From NCBI GenBank assembly GCA_002682825.1, contig NOKP01000013.1:1019351-1083350 (forward strand): a DNA stretch of 64,000 bases, in the 5' to 3' direction. Positions 46,023-56,864 of this stretch are shown piece by piece. The DNA is from Neonectria sp. B-13. Taxonomy: Eukaryota; Ascomycota; Sordariomycetes; Hypocreales; Nectriaceae. Position numbers and translations under genes: made by a program. Below the pieces are notes generated by a model. It worked only from the letters and a program-made list of their open reading frames with translations. It searched no databases and was not told the origin of the DNA. Positions within the stretch are counted from its first letter, which is position 1; the number at the start of each line of letters is the position of its first letter.

Positions 46023-48896
46023 ATGAGCATCAGTGCAAGCCGCAATGCGCCGTTGTCTCCAATCTCTCTAGGCGGTAGCGAGTTCTCCGTCTCCAAGTAC
46101 CAGGCTGCCGACGACGGCCCCTATCTCAACAGCCGCTCCAACCTCGCCTCTCCCCCGAACTCGGGTGGCTCCAACGTCAACATGAGCATGAACGGCTTCC
46201 CCTCCGCGCCCCGGAGCACTGGCGGGCCCTCGCCGCCCGCCTCCATCGCCCGTTCCAGCAACGGTACCAACATGTATGCCAGGAGCGACAGTGGCCGTGA
46301 CAGCGTGCGCGCCGACCTAGACGAGTCGATCCTCGGCGAGCACTACATCGCCCTGCGAGCCTACCTCACCTCCCGCGACCCGAACCAAAAGGGGCAGCCA
46401 AATAAGGCCCGCGACAAGCTATTGCGACTATCATCAGTTCAGTTCTACGAGCTCAGCACCGATGTCTTCGACGAGTTGATTCGAAGGCAAGCCGCCGCAA
46501 GGGCCCCCCCGAATGCCCCGAATGCTCCTCCCTCCTTCCTGCTCGCCACAAAGACCTTCCACCCGAAGCGAAATCAAGCCCGCCAGAGGCTCTCCTCCCT
46601 TGGACCACCGCGATTCCGTGATCTAGCCGCGGACGTCTTCCACGAGCTAGAGCGCCGTTTTCCCCGGTTTGTCGGAGGCGATCTCCAACGCCAGGGAAGC
46701 CCCATGTCGATCCGCGGTGGTCCGAACAGCCGCACCGGGACTCCGGTCAACGGTAATGGTAATGGCAATGGGTTCCCCCCAAGGGGTCAAAGCCGCATGA
46801 GGAGGCCTTCTGATGCACCCTCAATGAGAGGTCCTCCAACCGCAGATCCTTACGGGGCACCGGCATCTCCGATGGGACCCAACGGCGATTATGGACGACC
46901 AACCCCAAAGCAGCTCAACCAAAACAATACCATCGTGCCGAATAAGAGTACCATGCTGGAAGAAGATGATGAGGGAGACGCATTTGCTTTGGAACAGGCC
47001 ACAAACGATGGCGAAAGCAAGAGAAGTGCTGACAGTGGTGTCACCTCGGAAGTGCGTGCCTTTGACCTTGCACCAGGAGGTACTTGATTGCTAACAGATA
47101 CCAGGCTGACAAGAAGCTCATCGAAACCTACCAGACGCAAGTACAAGAACTGCGGGGAAAGTTGGATGGTATGGAGGATGCCATGAGAAAGAGAGAGGAC
47201 GAGATGAACAGCGCTCTAGACCAGGAGCGAGCACGATCCGCCGCCGTTGGCCTCGAGAAGCAAGAATGGACTAACCTCCGACTCGACCTCGAAAACAAAC
47301 TTGCCGAAGCCCAGAACTTGAATGACTCGATGAAGCAAGAATTACAAAGGGTACGGGATGATCATGACTCAGAAACTCAGCAGCTCCGAAACGAAGTGGT
47401 AGCGGCGCAACAAACCTCAAGAAGCATGAACTCGGCCGACGGGGACTCCCAACTCCAACGGGAGAATGAAGAGCTTCGGCACTCACTAGAAGAGCAACAA
47501 CAGGTAACAGAAGAGGTCCGACACGAAGCCGAGGAATTCTTGCGCGAGATGAGGATGCTCTCCCAGCAGAGCGGCTCAACATACGAACGACAAGCGGAAC
47601 TTGAGAAGACCATCGAGCAGCTTGAGCACGAGGTCCGGGAGTGGAGGAATCGCTACGCTCGCACCAAGACGCAGCTGAGAAACATGCGCGCCTCCTCGAT
47701 GGGAATTGGGATCGAGCATGATGCAGCCCAGTTTGTCCGGGAAAAGGGATTCGCTGACGACCGCGGCCTCGTTAAGGATGTCCACGTCACCAAGTTCCAA
47801 ATCGCGATTGACGAGCTACTCCAGAGGGCCCGGACTGGAGACCCAGAGACGGTGATTGATGCCATGAAGTCGGTAGTCGTTGGTGTTCGTCGCATCACCA
47901 AGGATACTGATGTTCCCCAAACTCAAGACGAGGAGACAGCCCAACAACAGAAGCAGATTAGGTCCAAGATATCGGCGACGGCGAACAACCTGATCACAGC
48001 ATCCAAGAATTTTGCGGCCGGTGCCGGGATATCCCCCGTCTCGTTACTCGATGCCGCGGCATCTCACCTTTCGGTTGCCATTGTGGACCTCCTCCGACTT
48101 GTCAAGATTCGGACCACCCCTACCGAGGAGCTGGACGACGACGAAGACGAGGGAACTATTACTCCGGTAGAGTCGTCCGGATTCTTCTCTCCAAACAGCA
48201 ACGACCAAGTGTCTGATCTTCAGGGTACGCTTCCCCTGCCCCCGCCTTTCCAGGGACTAGGCGGTGCCCGAGCAAGCGCAGACTCATCCGCCTATAGCCC
48301 TGTGAACTCCCCCCGACAATCCACGGATCCGTACTCCCGGAACAAACCGAACGGCATTGCCAACGGCATGGGTTATCCTACTGCGGTTCCGAGTGCTCTC
48401 AACATTCAGAGCCACGGGGCTCCCCAGCAGGATACCCATGCCGCCGAGGATCTAAGAGTAAGTCCACTGAGGCATACTATCTATGATCAAGGTTGCTAAC
48501 ATGACCCTCAAGCTTTACCTTGAAGACCAGAATGCTATTTTAGTGTCTGAAATTCAAAACCTCGTCGGCACCGTACGCGGCGATGCCAGCATCCGACAAA
48601 TCAACGGAGAAATTGGGTCTATCTCAGCCGTTGTGGGCAATATGATAGCCGAGACACAATCTGTCGGGTACGGGGGGATGGTTAACCGGTTGGCGGACTG
48701 CCGAGCACGACTCCTTGAAGCAGGCGACCGCGGTGAGGATATGGCCAACATCGGCATCGACACCAACGCCCACGAGTGGCGCATGTGGATACAGACTTTG
48801 CCGCCCATCGCCTTTGAAACGGCCCGAGAAACAAAGGAACTTGTTCAACGGGTGGACAGGATAGCGAACCCAGGCGGAAATGACGACTTCTCCTAG
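46023..48896 (+). CDS. spa2: polarisome scaffold protein Spa2
   Basis: Three exons (46023-47051, 47105-48457, 48513-48896) give 921 residues. After a disordered Ser/Pro/Asn head, two Spa2-homology (GIT/SHD) repeats appear: ILGEHYIALRAYL...RDKLLRLSSVQFYELSTDVFDEL (about residues 101-156) and RNQARQRLSSLGPPRFRDLAADVFHEL (about 183-212). A linker with Gly/Asn repeats follows, then a long coiled coil beginning at exon 2 (ADKKLIETYQTQVQELRGKL, about residues 344-550). The C-terminal domain ends in PPIAFETARETKELVQRVDRI. Spa2 gathers formins, Rho regulators and MAP-kinase components at growth tips, and in filamentous fungi it sits at the hyphal apex. The ATG at 46023 is the first in frame; upstream the frame begins only from a GTG. 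Confidence 0.95.
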
Positions 48897-49504
48897 CTTG
48901 GAATTCCATGAGTTGAAGTTAAAGGAGTCTATCGATCTTTATGTTCTACCGACAGCCTTTGCATTTCGCGTTAGGGAACGACTACCTTTGATACCCACTA
49001 GGCGCAGAGTTTCCTCGGCATGAAACAAGCCTCTGTTCTTAGGCTTCTCTTGTTTGGATTTTCTCGGGCAAGGCCGGGAGCTGTTAATCAGCATTTGGGC
49101 GAATGGGTCTGTGGACAGGGAGAAGGGCACTACATTGTTGGGTAATGCTACACATGACGTGGCGTTGGACATTATTGTGTTGCTGTATGGATGGGTCTGA
49201 TGATACGTTTAGGGAGTAGCATGCTTTATATGCCCGGCAGTGGGCAAGGGAGGTTTCATGCAGTCTATTGTGCATTGTGAGTAGCGAGGAAAGATGTTAC
49301 TTTCACTCATGTCGAGTGAAGCAGTGTCGAAACGATGATAGACGTATAGAAAGAGATAAGAAATGAGACAATGTCTCAGTTTACTATGGGAACATGTCTC
49401 TTGTAAGAGAAGCCCGAGTGAGTTAGATATGAACTTAAGATACGTGTTGTACAGCTGAGAGTGAGAGACGATTGATTCCACCCCGAGGAGTCGTCTGTGG
49501 CACG
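48897..49504. other. convergent 3' spacer
   Basis: About 600 bp between the stops of Spa2 and the minus-strand glycosyltransferase. It is AT-richer toward 49300-49450, and no gene is supported. Confidence 0.4.
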
Positions 49505-51212
49505 TTAAAGACGCTTCTGAAGCAGGACTTGGCCATAGTCCTTGATAATGCCGACCGAGTGTCCTAGAAGCCTTGGCCACCGTTTCCAGCCTTCCCTCGC
49601 CATCCACCAACTCGCCATGCCACCAACTGCCACGACGAGCCACATATCCCAGTTCCGGGACTTCCACAGCGGCATGCGCATGTCGGCGGTCTGGAGGTGC
49701 ATCGGGGTTCGCTCGAGCCCGTCTTGGAACCGCAGTTCCTGGTCGATCATGACCTCCTCGATGAGATCGGCGGCCAACTCCTTTCTCTTGGACGCGATGG
49801 TGGCGATGCGCTGCAAACGGCGCACGTTGCGGGCGATGCTGCCGTCGGCGTCGGAGCAGATCCGACCGATGGACTCAGTGATGGGGTCTGATGCTAGGTG
49901 TGACTTGTCGAGGGACAAGCCAACGCCGGCCTGGATGAGGCGGGCGCTGTTGCACAGCTGGTCAAAGAAGTAGCCGATGACCAGGACGGGCACGCCGTGG
50001 AAGACGGCCTCGTTGGCGCTGGATCCGCCGCCATGGGTGAGGAAGAGGGCCGTGTGGGCATGGGCGAGGACCGCACGCTGCGGAGCGAAGACGGGGAGGC
50101 GGAAGTCCGGGTGCTTGTCCGCGAGGACGTCGGCGACGGAGATTATCGAGCCGTCGGCGCGGGTATGCGTCTTGGTGAGGTCAAAGTTGGCTCTAGGCTT
50201 GCGCGGTATAGCCCAGATGACGCCGTTGATGTGGCCGGCGTCCAGGGCTTGGACGAGGCCGAGGAAGACCACCTCCAACTGGTCGGAGGGCAGACAGAGG
50301 TGCGTGCCGAGGGAGACGTAGATGGTCCTGTCGTGCGTCTCGAGGAACTTCTCCAGGCCATCGTCGAGAGGCGGATATGTGTCGCCGAGGATAGGGCCCA
50401 CGGCGGCGATCAATGGCGGGAGATCTTTAGGGACCTCCAACCCGAAGAAGGAGTTGACAAGCACAAGATAGTTAGGCTTTGTGTGGACAGGCAGCGAGTA
50501 GTTGACGCCGGCCTCTCTGCGTCTGCGCTTGGTCCAGCCGATGAAGCGCAGCAGCGAGGGCAGGGCGCGGACCATGACGAGCTCGTTGCGGAAGCGCGAG
50601 GCCAGCGACGCGTGCTCGGAGGTGAGGGTCATCTCGAGCTGGAAGCCCGGCTGGCCGGGATGGTAGGACGCGGGGGCCATGACGACGGGCATCTGCGGCC
50701 ACACGATGGCGACCTGGATGCCGAACTGGTGGAGCATGTCGCGGGCGGCGGCTTCGGCAAAGAAGTCGGCGACGATGAAGTGCGGCGCCGTGGCCGGGTC
50801 GGAGCACAGCGCCCGGAGCTTGCGGTAGGCGTCGGGCCAGAAGCGGTCGAAGAGATACTTGGACTGCATGAAGGTGCCGAAGCCCTGCGCCGCCGTCCAC
50901 ACGCGCATGCGTTCGTAGTGCGCGTCCATCTCGTCCTCGGGCGCCGCGGGGCCGACGGTGTGCACCACGCTGACGAAGGGATAGCCGTCAACCCAGGATT
51001 CCTGTCCTTCGTTGGTCGCGAACTGGATCTCATGGCCGCGGGCGGCGAGGACGGCGCCGATTTCGAGTACGGGGGCTGTTGGCGCGGCGTGTTAGTTCTC
51101 GCGGGGTTGTTCTTGAAGAGGAGGAGGAGATGTATATACCGGCGTGGGTGAAGCCACCCGTCGTGGCCAGGAGGAGGATCCTCCGGGGCGCTTCGGGATC
51201 GAGATCAGCCAT
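49505..51212 (-). CDS. UDP-glycosyltransferase, GT1 family
   Basis: Two exons (51212-51140, 51075-49505) give 547 residues. The N-terminus carries the acceptor-binding start RRILLLATTGGFTHAG-PVLEIGAVLAARGHEIQF. The C-terminal half has the UDP-sugar signature region beginning LTHGGGSSANEAVFHGVPVLVIGYFFDQ (His372 is the first signature His), and YVSLGTHLCLPSDQ precedes it. A hydrophobic stretch near the end (MWLVVAVGGMASWWM) is probably a membrane anchor, so the enzyme may act at the ER or another membrane. GT1 enzymes glycosylate sterols, polyketides or xenobiotics; the acceptor here is unknown. No other secondary-metabolism genes adjoin it, which favours detoxification or sterol/lipid glycosylation over a biosynthetic cluster. 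The N-terminal region is very GC-rich in third positions compared with its flanks. Confidence 0.9.
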
Positions 51213-52536
51213 TGAGTTGTGAAGCGAGGAAAGCCAATTAATGCGATTGATCCCCCAAGGATCTAATCAATCAATCAATCAAGCAATCAAGCAACGAACC
51301 TCATGCGACCGAAGACGGCGATGTTATTCTTTATAGCACAGCCTATCATCGGAATTGGGGAGCTGGCTTGTAGGGCTGAATCCCGATGTGGCCTGATTCT
51401 ACGGGTCGCCATGCGAGAATATTACGGGAGGATTCAGATACTGTGTTGAACCAACCCAACAGGTAGCGGGAGTACGGCAATACGGCTTTGGTTGTCAGAA
51501 TGCCGCTTCAAAACTTGAGATGCCGAGTTGGACTACCCCAGGTTGTGGTGTCGTTGAGCAGATCTGTACCTAGAAGGAGCCAGGTGCTTGGCTCTGTAGT
51601 TACACCTGGTCTAGCTGTTAACTCCATCGGGATCGTCTAAGCGGAATATAAGCTTTTCAGGGCTTCCAGAACACCAAGACGGTGTTCCAGAATGAATCCC
51701 GTTCGCACGATCAGAATCCACTTTTGCTAGCTCTGGCCGTGCGGGATCGGCCGGGTTCTGTTCCAGGGGTGCGTCTTATTCGCTTCAAGCACAATCACAA
51801 AGTTGGAATCCAGTTGCCTACATAGTCAGGAAAAGATGTTATAAGTTTAGGGATGGCGGTTGCTTATACTGGGACGCAATTGAAATCCGGGAGCACAATA
51901 CTCTCATCGGTGTTCATCACTTAGAAACCATGAACCCTACATCCTCCGCCATAGATTGACTTCACCATGATGAAAGGAGTTCACGTAAACGCTTAATAAT
52001 TATTGATAAAGCCTCAGGGAACTACCGCCACGATGTAGTGCTTTCGTAAGCTTAATGCGGTGACATAAATGTCTGAGGCGTGTTGAGCTTCCGAGTGTCA
52101 TGGGTTGCATCCAAGGATGCTGGACATTAAGAAAATGTTCGATGAGACTGAGAGTGGTGGTTTAACTGCAGTATAATACGCTCAGTGAATCACTGTGGCT
52201 GCCTAGATCATAGCTCCCGTCTCACATCTCCCTCTCTTTTCAATCTTCTCGCACTTTTACCTCCTCTTCTCACACCTTCATCTCTTTCTTCCATCCACCT
52301 CCCTCGAATAGTCAGTCTCTCTGCCTCCTTCAACAATTCCAACGAGCCTCAGTAGGTCAATAAAACAGTGTCCTTCGGCAAGCTGAGTTCTCGTTCTTTT
52401 AACGATACATCTGCAGAGTCAATTAACATCGCACTTCTCGCCTTCGAAAGCTAGAGCATCACTCCCGTATCCATCAGAAGAACAAACAAAAGACGGTCAA
52501 AGGGTCAAACCTACGCAGAACTCTGTTACAACTGTC
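51213..52536. other. divergent promoter spacer
   Basis: About 1.3 kb between divergent genes. The last 330 bp before 52537 are C/T-rich, as in a leader. No coding feature is seen in the rest. Confidence 0.4.
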
Positions 52537-53793
52537 ATGGATTGCATCGAGAAGCCCGCGGTTTTCATGTCCCCCTCTTCCCGTCGGAGCACCCCATCCC
52601 GAGCGGCCTCTAGCTCGGTTGTGTCGTATGACATCGACCTGTACTTCGATGGCATAGATGAGCTTGATCAAGACGGCGAGGCTGGCAAATGCGATAATCC
52701 AAAGGACATCGACTACGATGAGGATGTTGGTGACGTTGACGACATTGACGAGAATGGCTATGCCGAAGATACTGAAGATATGGACGATACTGAGGATATG
52801 GATGATACTGAGGATATGGTCGATGCTGAAGATACCAACAGCAACGGCGATGCTGTCGAAACCGCAAATATGGACGAGACTGAAGATATGGTCGATGCTG
52901 AGGATGACGACGATGCTGAAGATGCTGAAAATACTAACCACATCAACGTCGAGTCCGTTCAGCCGAAGACACCTCCATCTTCAGTCTCTGAGCTTGACAT
53001 GCTTCCCTCCAGCTCCAAGCTGCTTGAACGCTTGAACGCATTGGTCAGCTTAGGTCACTTGAATATCTGCGAGAACGGGCAGATCAAGCTTGACGAGGAC
53101 ATGCTTCCCGTGGTGCAGGTACCATTCACTTTCTCAGAGCTGTTGCGTCTTCAGTCGTCTCTTATGAATTGCCCTGGTCTGTCTTCAGACTGGGTCGAGT
53201 TTCTTGAAGAGGTGCAGATTGAGTTCTGCAAAACAGCAGCTAGCAATGGAACTTGGACTCACGCCGACGTCCGGGACAAGGCCCAAACGGCTCACAAATC
53301 GACCATGGATGATATTGGCTACCTAGGGTCGTTGTCGACTTCTTTGAGCGAAGATATAAGTTGGGTTGATGATCTAGAGATCCAAGGTCTTCTACCCCAA
53401 GTGGTATGCCGTCTTTGTGGAATAACGGCCAGCCACGGTTATGACGAGACCGCCTGGCAAACAGAGTTGGCTGAGAAGCTGTTCGAGAAAGACGACAATT
53501 GCTACACCCAAGTGGACAGGATTTTTCGTGAAATTCAGCTATGCCGGAAGCGGTCGACTCGTGACGAAGAGACTCATTACGAAGATGGGCGGTCCCGTCG
53601 CAAGGTTAAGAAGGCCATCGACTGTTTATTGAAACACCGCGCGATCAAGCGACAAGGCCGCTTGCTGAATACGGCGGAGTTTCGTGCTTTGGGCAAGAAA
53701 GCGGGGGGATGGAGCTCTGAAATTGAGAAGCATCTGTCTCAGATCCCGATGGATGAACCATCATCGCCTTCGAGTTTACTCTCATGGTCTTAG
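52537..53793 (+). CDS. acidic-repeat protein of unknown function
   Basis: A single-exon ORF of 418 residues from ATG 52537. Residues about 35-135 are strongly acidic, with repeated units of TEDMDD / TEDMVDAED type encoded by roughly 21-bp tandem repeats (52768-52830) plus diverged copies. The remainder (from about residue 150) is ordinary protein: SSSKLLERLNALVSLGHLNI, SWVDDLEIQGLLPQVVCRLCG (a CxxC pair) and a basic segment (RSRRKVKKAIDCLLKHRAIKRQ) near residues 350-372, which may bind nucleic acid. I recognise no family. The acidic N-terminus with a basic C-terminus suggests a nuclear or chromatin protein, but that is inference from composition only. Confidence 0.75.
   Translation: MDCIEKPAVFMSPSSRRSTPSRAASSSVVSYDIDLYFDGIDELDQDGEAGKCDNPKDIDYDEDVGDVDDIDENGYAEDTEDMDDTEDMDDTEDMVDAEDTNSNGDAVETANMDETEDMVDAEDDDDAEDAENTNHINVESVQPKTPPSSVSELDMLPSSSKLLERLNALVSLGHLNICENGQIKLDEDMLPVVQVPFTFSELLRLQSSLMNCPGLSSDWVEFLEEVQIEFCKTAASNGTWTHADVRDKAQTAHKSTMDDIGYLGSLSTSLSEDISWVDDLEIQGLLPQVVCRLCGITASHGYDETAWQTELAEKLFEKDDNCYTQVDRIFREIQLCRKRSTRDEETHYEDGRSRRKVKKAIDCLLKHRAIKRQGRLLNTAEFRALGKKAGGWSSEIEKHLSQIPMDEPSSPSSLLSWS
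52768..52830. repeat. 21-bp coding tandem repeat
   Basis: Three near-identical units of GAT-ACT-GAA/G-GAT-ATG-GAC/T type encode the repeated DTEDMD/V of the acidic protein. Diverged units continue to about 52925. The differences are mostly third-position, so the repeat appears maintained as protein. Confidence 0.8.
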
Positions 53794-54779
53794 AGGTGAT
53801 GGCTCGCCCAATGCCGATCTGGGCCTCTATGCATGGATTGGTTTTGGCGACGTCCCTTTTTCTCGGCGGCTGGTCACTGGTCTCAGCCTCCACTGTCTCG
53901 AATCACTGTACTATACTATCTCTTCGCTTTCGCTCGACTTTTTGCTCATCCGTTGGGTCATGATCCCAGCCAGAACTTTAGAAGTGATAGCTCGACTTTA
54001 CGAGGACGACAACGCCTCCACTTGGGTGGGGAAATCCCCTGCAGGCCTGCAGCCTGTGGTCTGCAGTTTGCGCGGGTAGCAGCCTGTCAACTCGTTCTTT
54101 CCGTTCATGTTTGCCTCCCACTGCTGGCGCTAGGCGCAACCCGAGCAGTCACGAACCGCAGTGACGGTCCTGTCCGATGACGGATGGAAGGGGCGGGAAG
54201 GAAGGTACGGAGTACGTACCCCTCACTTCTAAGTAACTACTACTAGTAGTAAGTAGACCTCACCTCACCTCACCCCACCAACCCACCTGCGCAACCCGAG
54301 CCTGCGTGTCTTGCCAGTGGCCAAACGGGACCCCTCCGATCAAGCAAGAACCTAGGAAGGAAACCTTACCTCACTCGACCTGACTTGCCTGCGAGGTGGC
54401 TTGCTGCTTGCCACTGTCTCCTAGCGCCTCGCTTCTCAGCCTCGTTCAATCCTCTCCAACACCCACATCTGCTCTTTAAGACTCGTCCGTCCTGTCGCCT
54501 TGAACGTTCCGTCGTCTTCTCCATACCGCTCTGCTTCCTCCCAGAGTCTGCCAGAGTCTCGCCCTTTTCCCTCTACCGCCAACACCAATTAATCGAGCTC
54601 GAAGTCGTCCGGTGCTGTCTTCCTCGCTGTCAGTCGCAGTCGCCACCTGACCTTCGCCGACCGAATCTGCGCAAATCCGCCACTGCGCAGTTCGCATCGC
54701 ATGCGCCGCGGTCGTCTTCCAACAATCCCCGCCGGCGCTGACCTGTCGCAACAGGGTCCCAGAGGCCCTTCCAGCTTCA
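53794..54779. other. spacer and JmjC promoter
   Basis: About 985 bp containing a 14-bp palindrome (54238-54251) followed by a CTCAC/CTCACC repeat. The final 350 bp are C-rich leader sequence. No gene is supported. Confidence 0.4.
54238..54251. repeat. 14-bp palindrome TACTACTAGTAGTA
   Basis: A perfect palindrome about 530 bp before the JmjC start, directly followed by CTCAC-type pentamers. Its core matches the palindrome at 28388-28399. Confidence 0.5.
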
Positions 54780-56330
54780 ATGGAGTCGCGGCCGGCGTCG
54801 CTTGACCTGGCGCCCCTTGAGCCCGCGACGCTACCTCCTTCGCCTTCGCCTCATCCTCTCCCTCGCCCTCACCCTCACCCTCACCCTCACGAGCCCGCTG
54901 TTGCGCTTCAGGCCCATGCCGGTCCCGATCCCGCCACTGTCGCTCACCCGTCCCAGCCAACCGACCAGGGTCTTGTCCCTATCCCTGCCAGCTTGCACCT
55001 CCAAGTCGGATCAACACCAGCCACAAATGCCACAGATGCCACAGATGCCACAGATGCCCCGGATCTTCAATCCCCGGACCAAAACCTCCCCCCATCAGAT
55101 AACGTCACACCTCAGCCTTATCTCCCAAATGAACAATTGCCCCTCCCCGATGCTCCCGGCTCACCCATAAGCTGGGGCGGGAGCTCTGCCCTGAGCGATC
55201 TCGACTCCAGCCAGTTTCTCGTCGATGAGGAACCTACCCAGTTTTCCATCCAACATGACTACGACGACACCGACGGCCACAAGATAATGCGCCTCAAGCC
55301 CACTGTCGACCAATGGAACGACTTCCCTGCCTTGCTTGCCTTCGCTCGACGCCAAGGCGCCGACAATGACGGCTGCTTCAAAATCATCCTGCCACTTGAG
55401 CTCCAGGAGCCCCTCCCCGACAAAAATTCTCAAAAAGTTGAGGCAAACGCATACCGTCCTCATCAGATCAAGAAAAACTGTTTCTGGCGCGTTGATACCG
55501 TTCCATCCGAGGGCACATTTGCCTCCTCTGTTCCCGGGCCGGAGTTCACGGCCAGTGCTATCAAGGCAGTCGACGATCTGCGCAAAATGTATCGCAAGAA
55601 CAATCGCAAACAGATTCGCAACGTTCGCTACAGAGTCGATGTCCCCGCATGGACCCCGGATCAGCGCCTTGCCGCCGGCGTACCGCAGCGGAGTCCAATC
55701 CATCCACTGAAAGGCGACAAGTTGGATCGAACCAGAGCACTTATTCCAGGAATCCACACGCCCTATGTGTATGAATCTGGCCCCCACTTTGGTGCCAGTT
55801 TCCAGATTCATGCAGAGGATTTTCGTCTGGTCTCGCTCAACCACCTGTATAAAGGCCGCAAGATTTGGATTGTGGTTCCTTCTACCTCGATCGACGTTGC
55901 TGAGGAAGCCCTTGGACGACAGAATAGGTGCTCTCAGTTCATGCGCCACCGTGCCGAGTTCTTCTTCCCTCAGAAGCTCGAGAAGCTCGGTATTCCCTTC
56001 CGCATCGTCGACCAGCGCCCAGGCGAAACCATCGTCATCTTGCCCGACGCATACCACGAGGGTTTTAGCACGGGATACACGATTGCAGAGGCCAAAAACT
56101 ATGCCGACGAAAGCTGGACCACCGATACGTACCAGCCATGTCAGGCTAGCTGCCAGCTCGTCACAGCGATTCCAGCTGATCTCCTGAGACCGCTCAGAGA
56201 GGGCGAGTCACAACTGAACTTGTGTGCCGGCTACGTAGTAATGTCTGAGACGGAAATGCCTGAGCCAGCGAAACGGAGTCTAGGCGGCGAGGATGAGGAT
56301 AATCGGTGTATTAAAAGGACCAAGGGATAG
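54780..56330 (+). CDS. JmjN/JmjC domain histone demethylase-like protein
   Basis: A single-exon ORF of 516 residues. The N-terminal ~135 residues are low complexity, with Pro/His alternation (PHPHPHPHPH) and an Ala-Thr-Asp repeat from a 9-bp repeat (about 55026-55054). A JmjN-like segment lies near residues 170-205 (IMRLKPTVDQWNDFPALLAF). The JmjC core runs from about residue 320 (PGIHTPYVYESGPHFGASFQIHAEDFRLVSLNHL) to 440. The Fe(II) triad is present: His344, Glu346 and His426 (YHEGFSTGY), and the arrangement HxE with the following AEAKNYA matches the KDM4/JMJD2 class. There is no PHD, Tudor or ARID domain. Family members demethylate histone H3 lysines (K9, K36) using 2-oxoglutarate; the target here is not known. 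A basic nuclear-localisation-like end (KRTKG) is seen. Confidence 0.9.
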   Translation: MESRPASLDLAPLEPATLPPSPSPHPLPRPHPHPHPHEPAVALQAHAGPDPATVAHPSQPTDQGLVPIPASLHLQVGSTPATNATDATDATDAPDLQSPDQNLPPSDNVTPQPYLPNEQLPLPDAPGSPISWGGSSALSDLDSSQFLVDEEPTQFSIQHDYDDTDGHKIMRLKPTVDQWNDFPALLAFARRQGADNDGCFKIILPLELQEPLPDKNSQKVEANAYRPHQIKKNCFWRVDTVPSEGTFASSVPGPEFTASAIKAVDDLRKMYRKNNRKQIRNVRYRVDVPAWTPDQRLAAGVPQRSPIHPLKGDKLDRTRALIPGIHTPYVYESGPHFGASFQIHAEDFRLVSLNHLYKGRKIWIVVPSTSIDVAEEALGRQNRCSQFMRHRAEFFFPQKLEKLGIPFRIVDQRPGETIVILPDAYHEGFSTGYTIAEAKNYADESWTTDTYQPCQASCQLVTAIPADLLRPLREGESQLNLCAGYVVMSETEMPEPAKRSLGGEDEDNRCIKRTKG

Positions 56331-56864
56331 ACGTCGGCGCACTGGATCGGTCTGGAGTTGCTATTTTCACGTTACGGTGGTGTTTCTTTTGAGCGGCAAG
56401 GGTGGTCTAGGGCTTCGAGATACCCAACACGCACGGCGTACTTCATCTATCGGCAAATCAGATATGATATGATTGGGTTTTGATCTGTGCTCTTCTTCGT
56501 CTTTCAAATGGGGCTGCTCAAATCCAGCCTCCCCTAGCGCATTGAAACTAAAACAGGTTGAGGATGGGATTTTCTTCCCTATCAACGATGGCACTTGAGC
56601 AGTTTTCCAACACGTAATCACGTAATGTTGTACTCTTATTATTCGAGCCTCATGACACCTCAACACGGAGTTTTCTCGTCATGTGTGCAAAGCGAATACT
56701 TGGTGAATGATTCGTATTTTTTCACATCATGCATCATGTCGATCATTATTCCAACTAGCGGCTGACAGTTGCTCCCGGCATTACCAAATTTGTGTCATGT
56801 GAAAGTGACGTTCGAGCTTTTATCCTCCAGATCCAGCCAGTTTCTTCCTTCCTCCTCATATACT
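56331..56864. other. convergent 3' spacer
   Basis: About 530 bp between convergent stops of the JmjC gene and the membrane-glycoprotein gene. No gene is recognised. Confidence 0.4.

Noticed and set aside
49997..51151. Plus-strand 384-residue frame opposite the glycosyltransferase
   Set aside because: Antisense of strongly third-position-biased coding sequence.
49505..54779. Secondary-metabolite cluster around the glycosyltransferase
   Set aside because: No polyketide synthase, NRPS, terpene or cytochrome P450 gene is present in the window.
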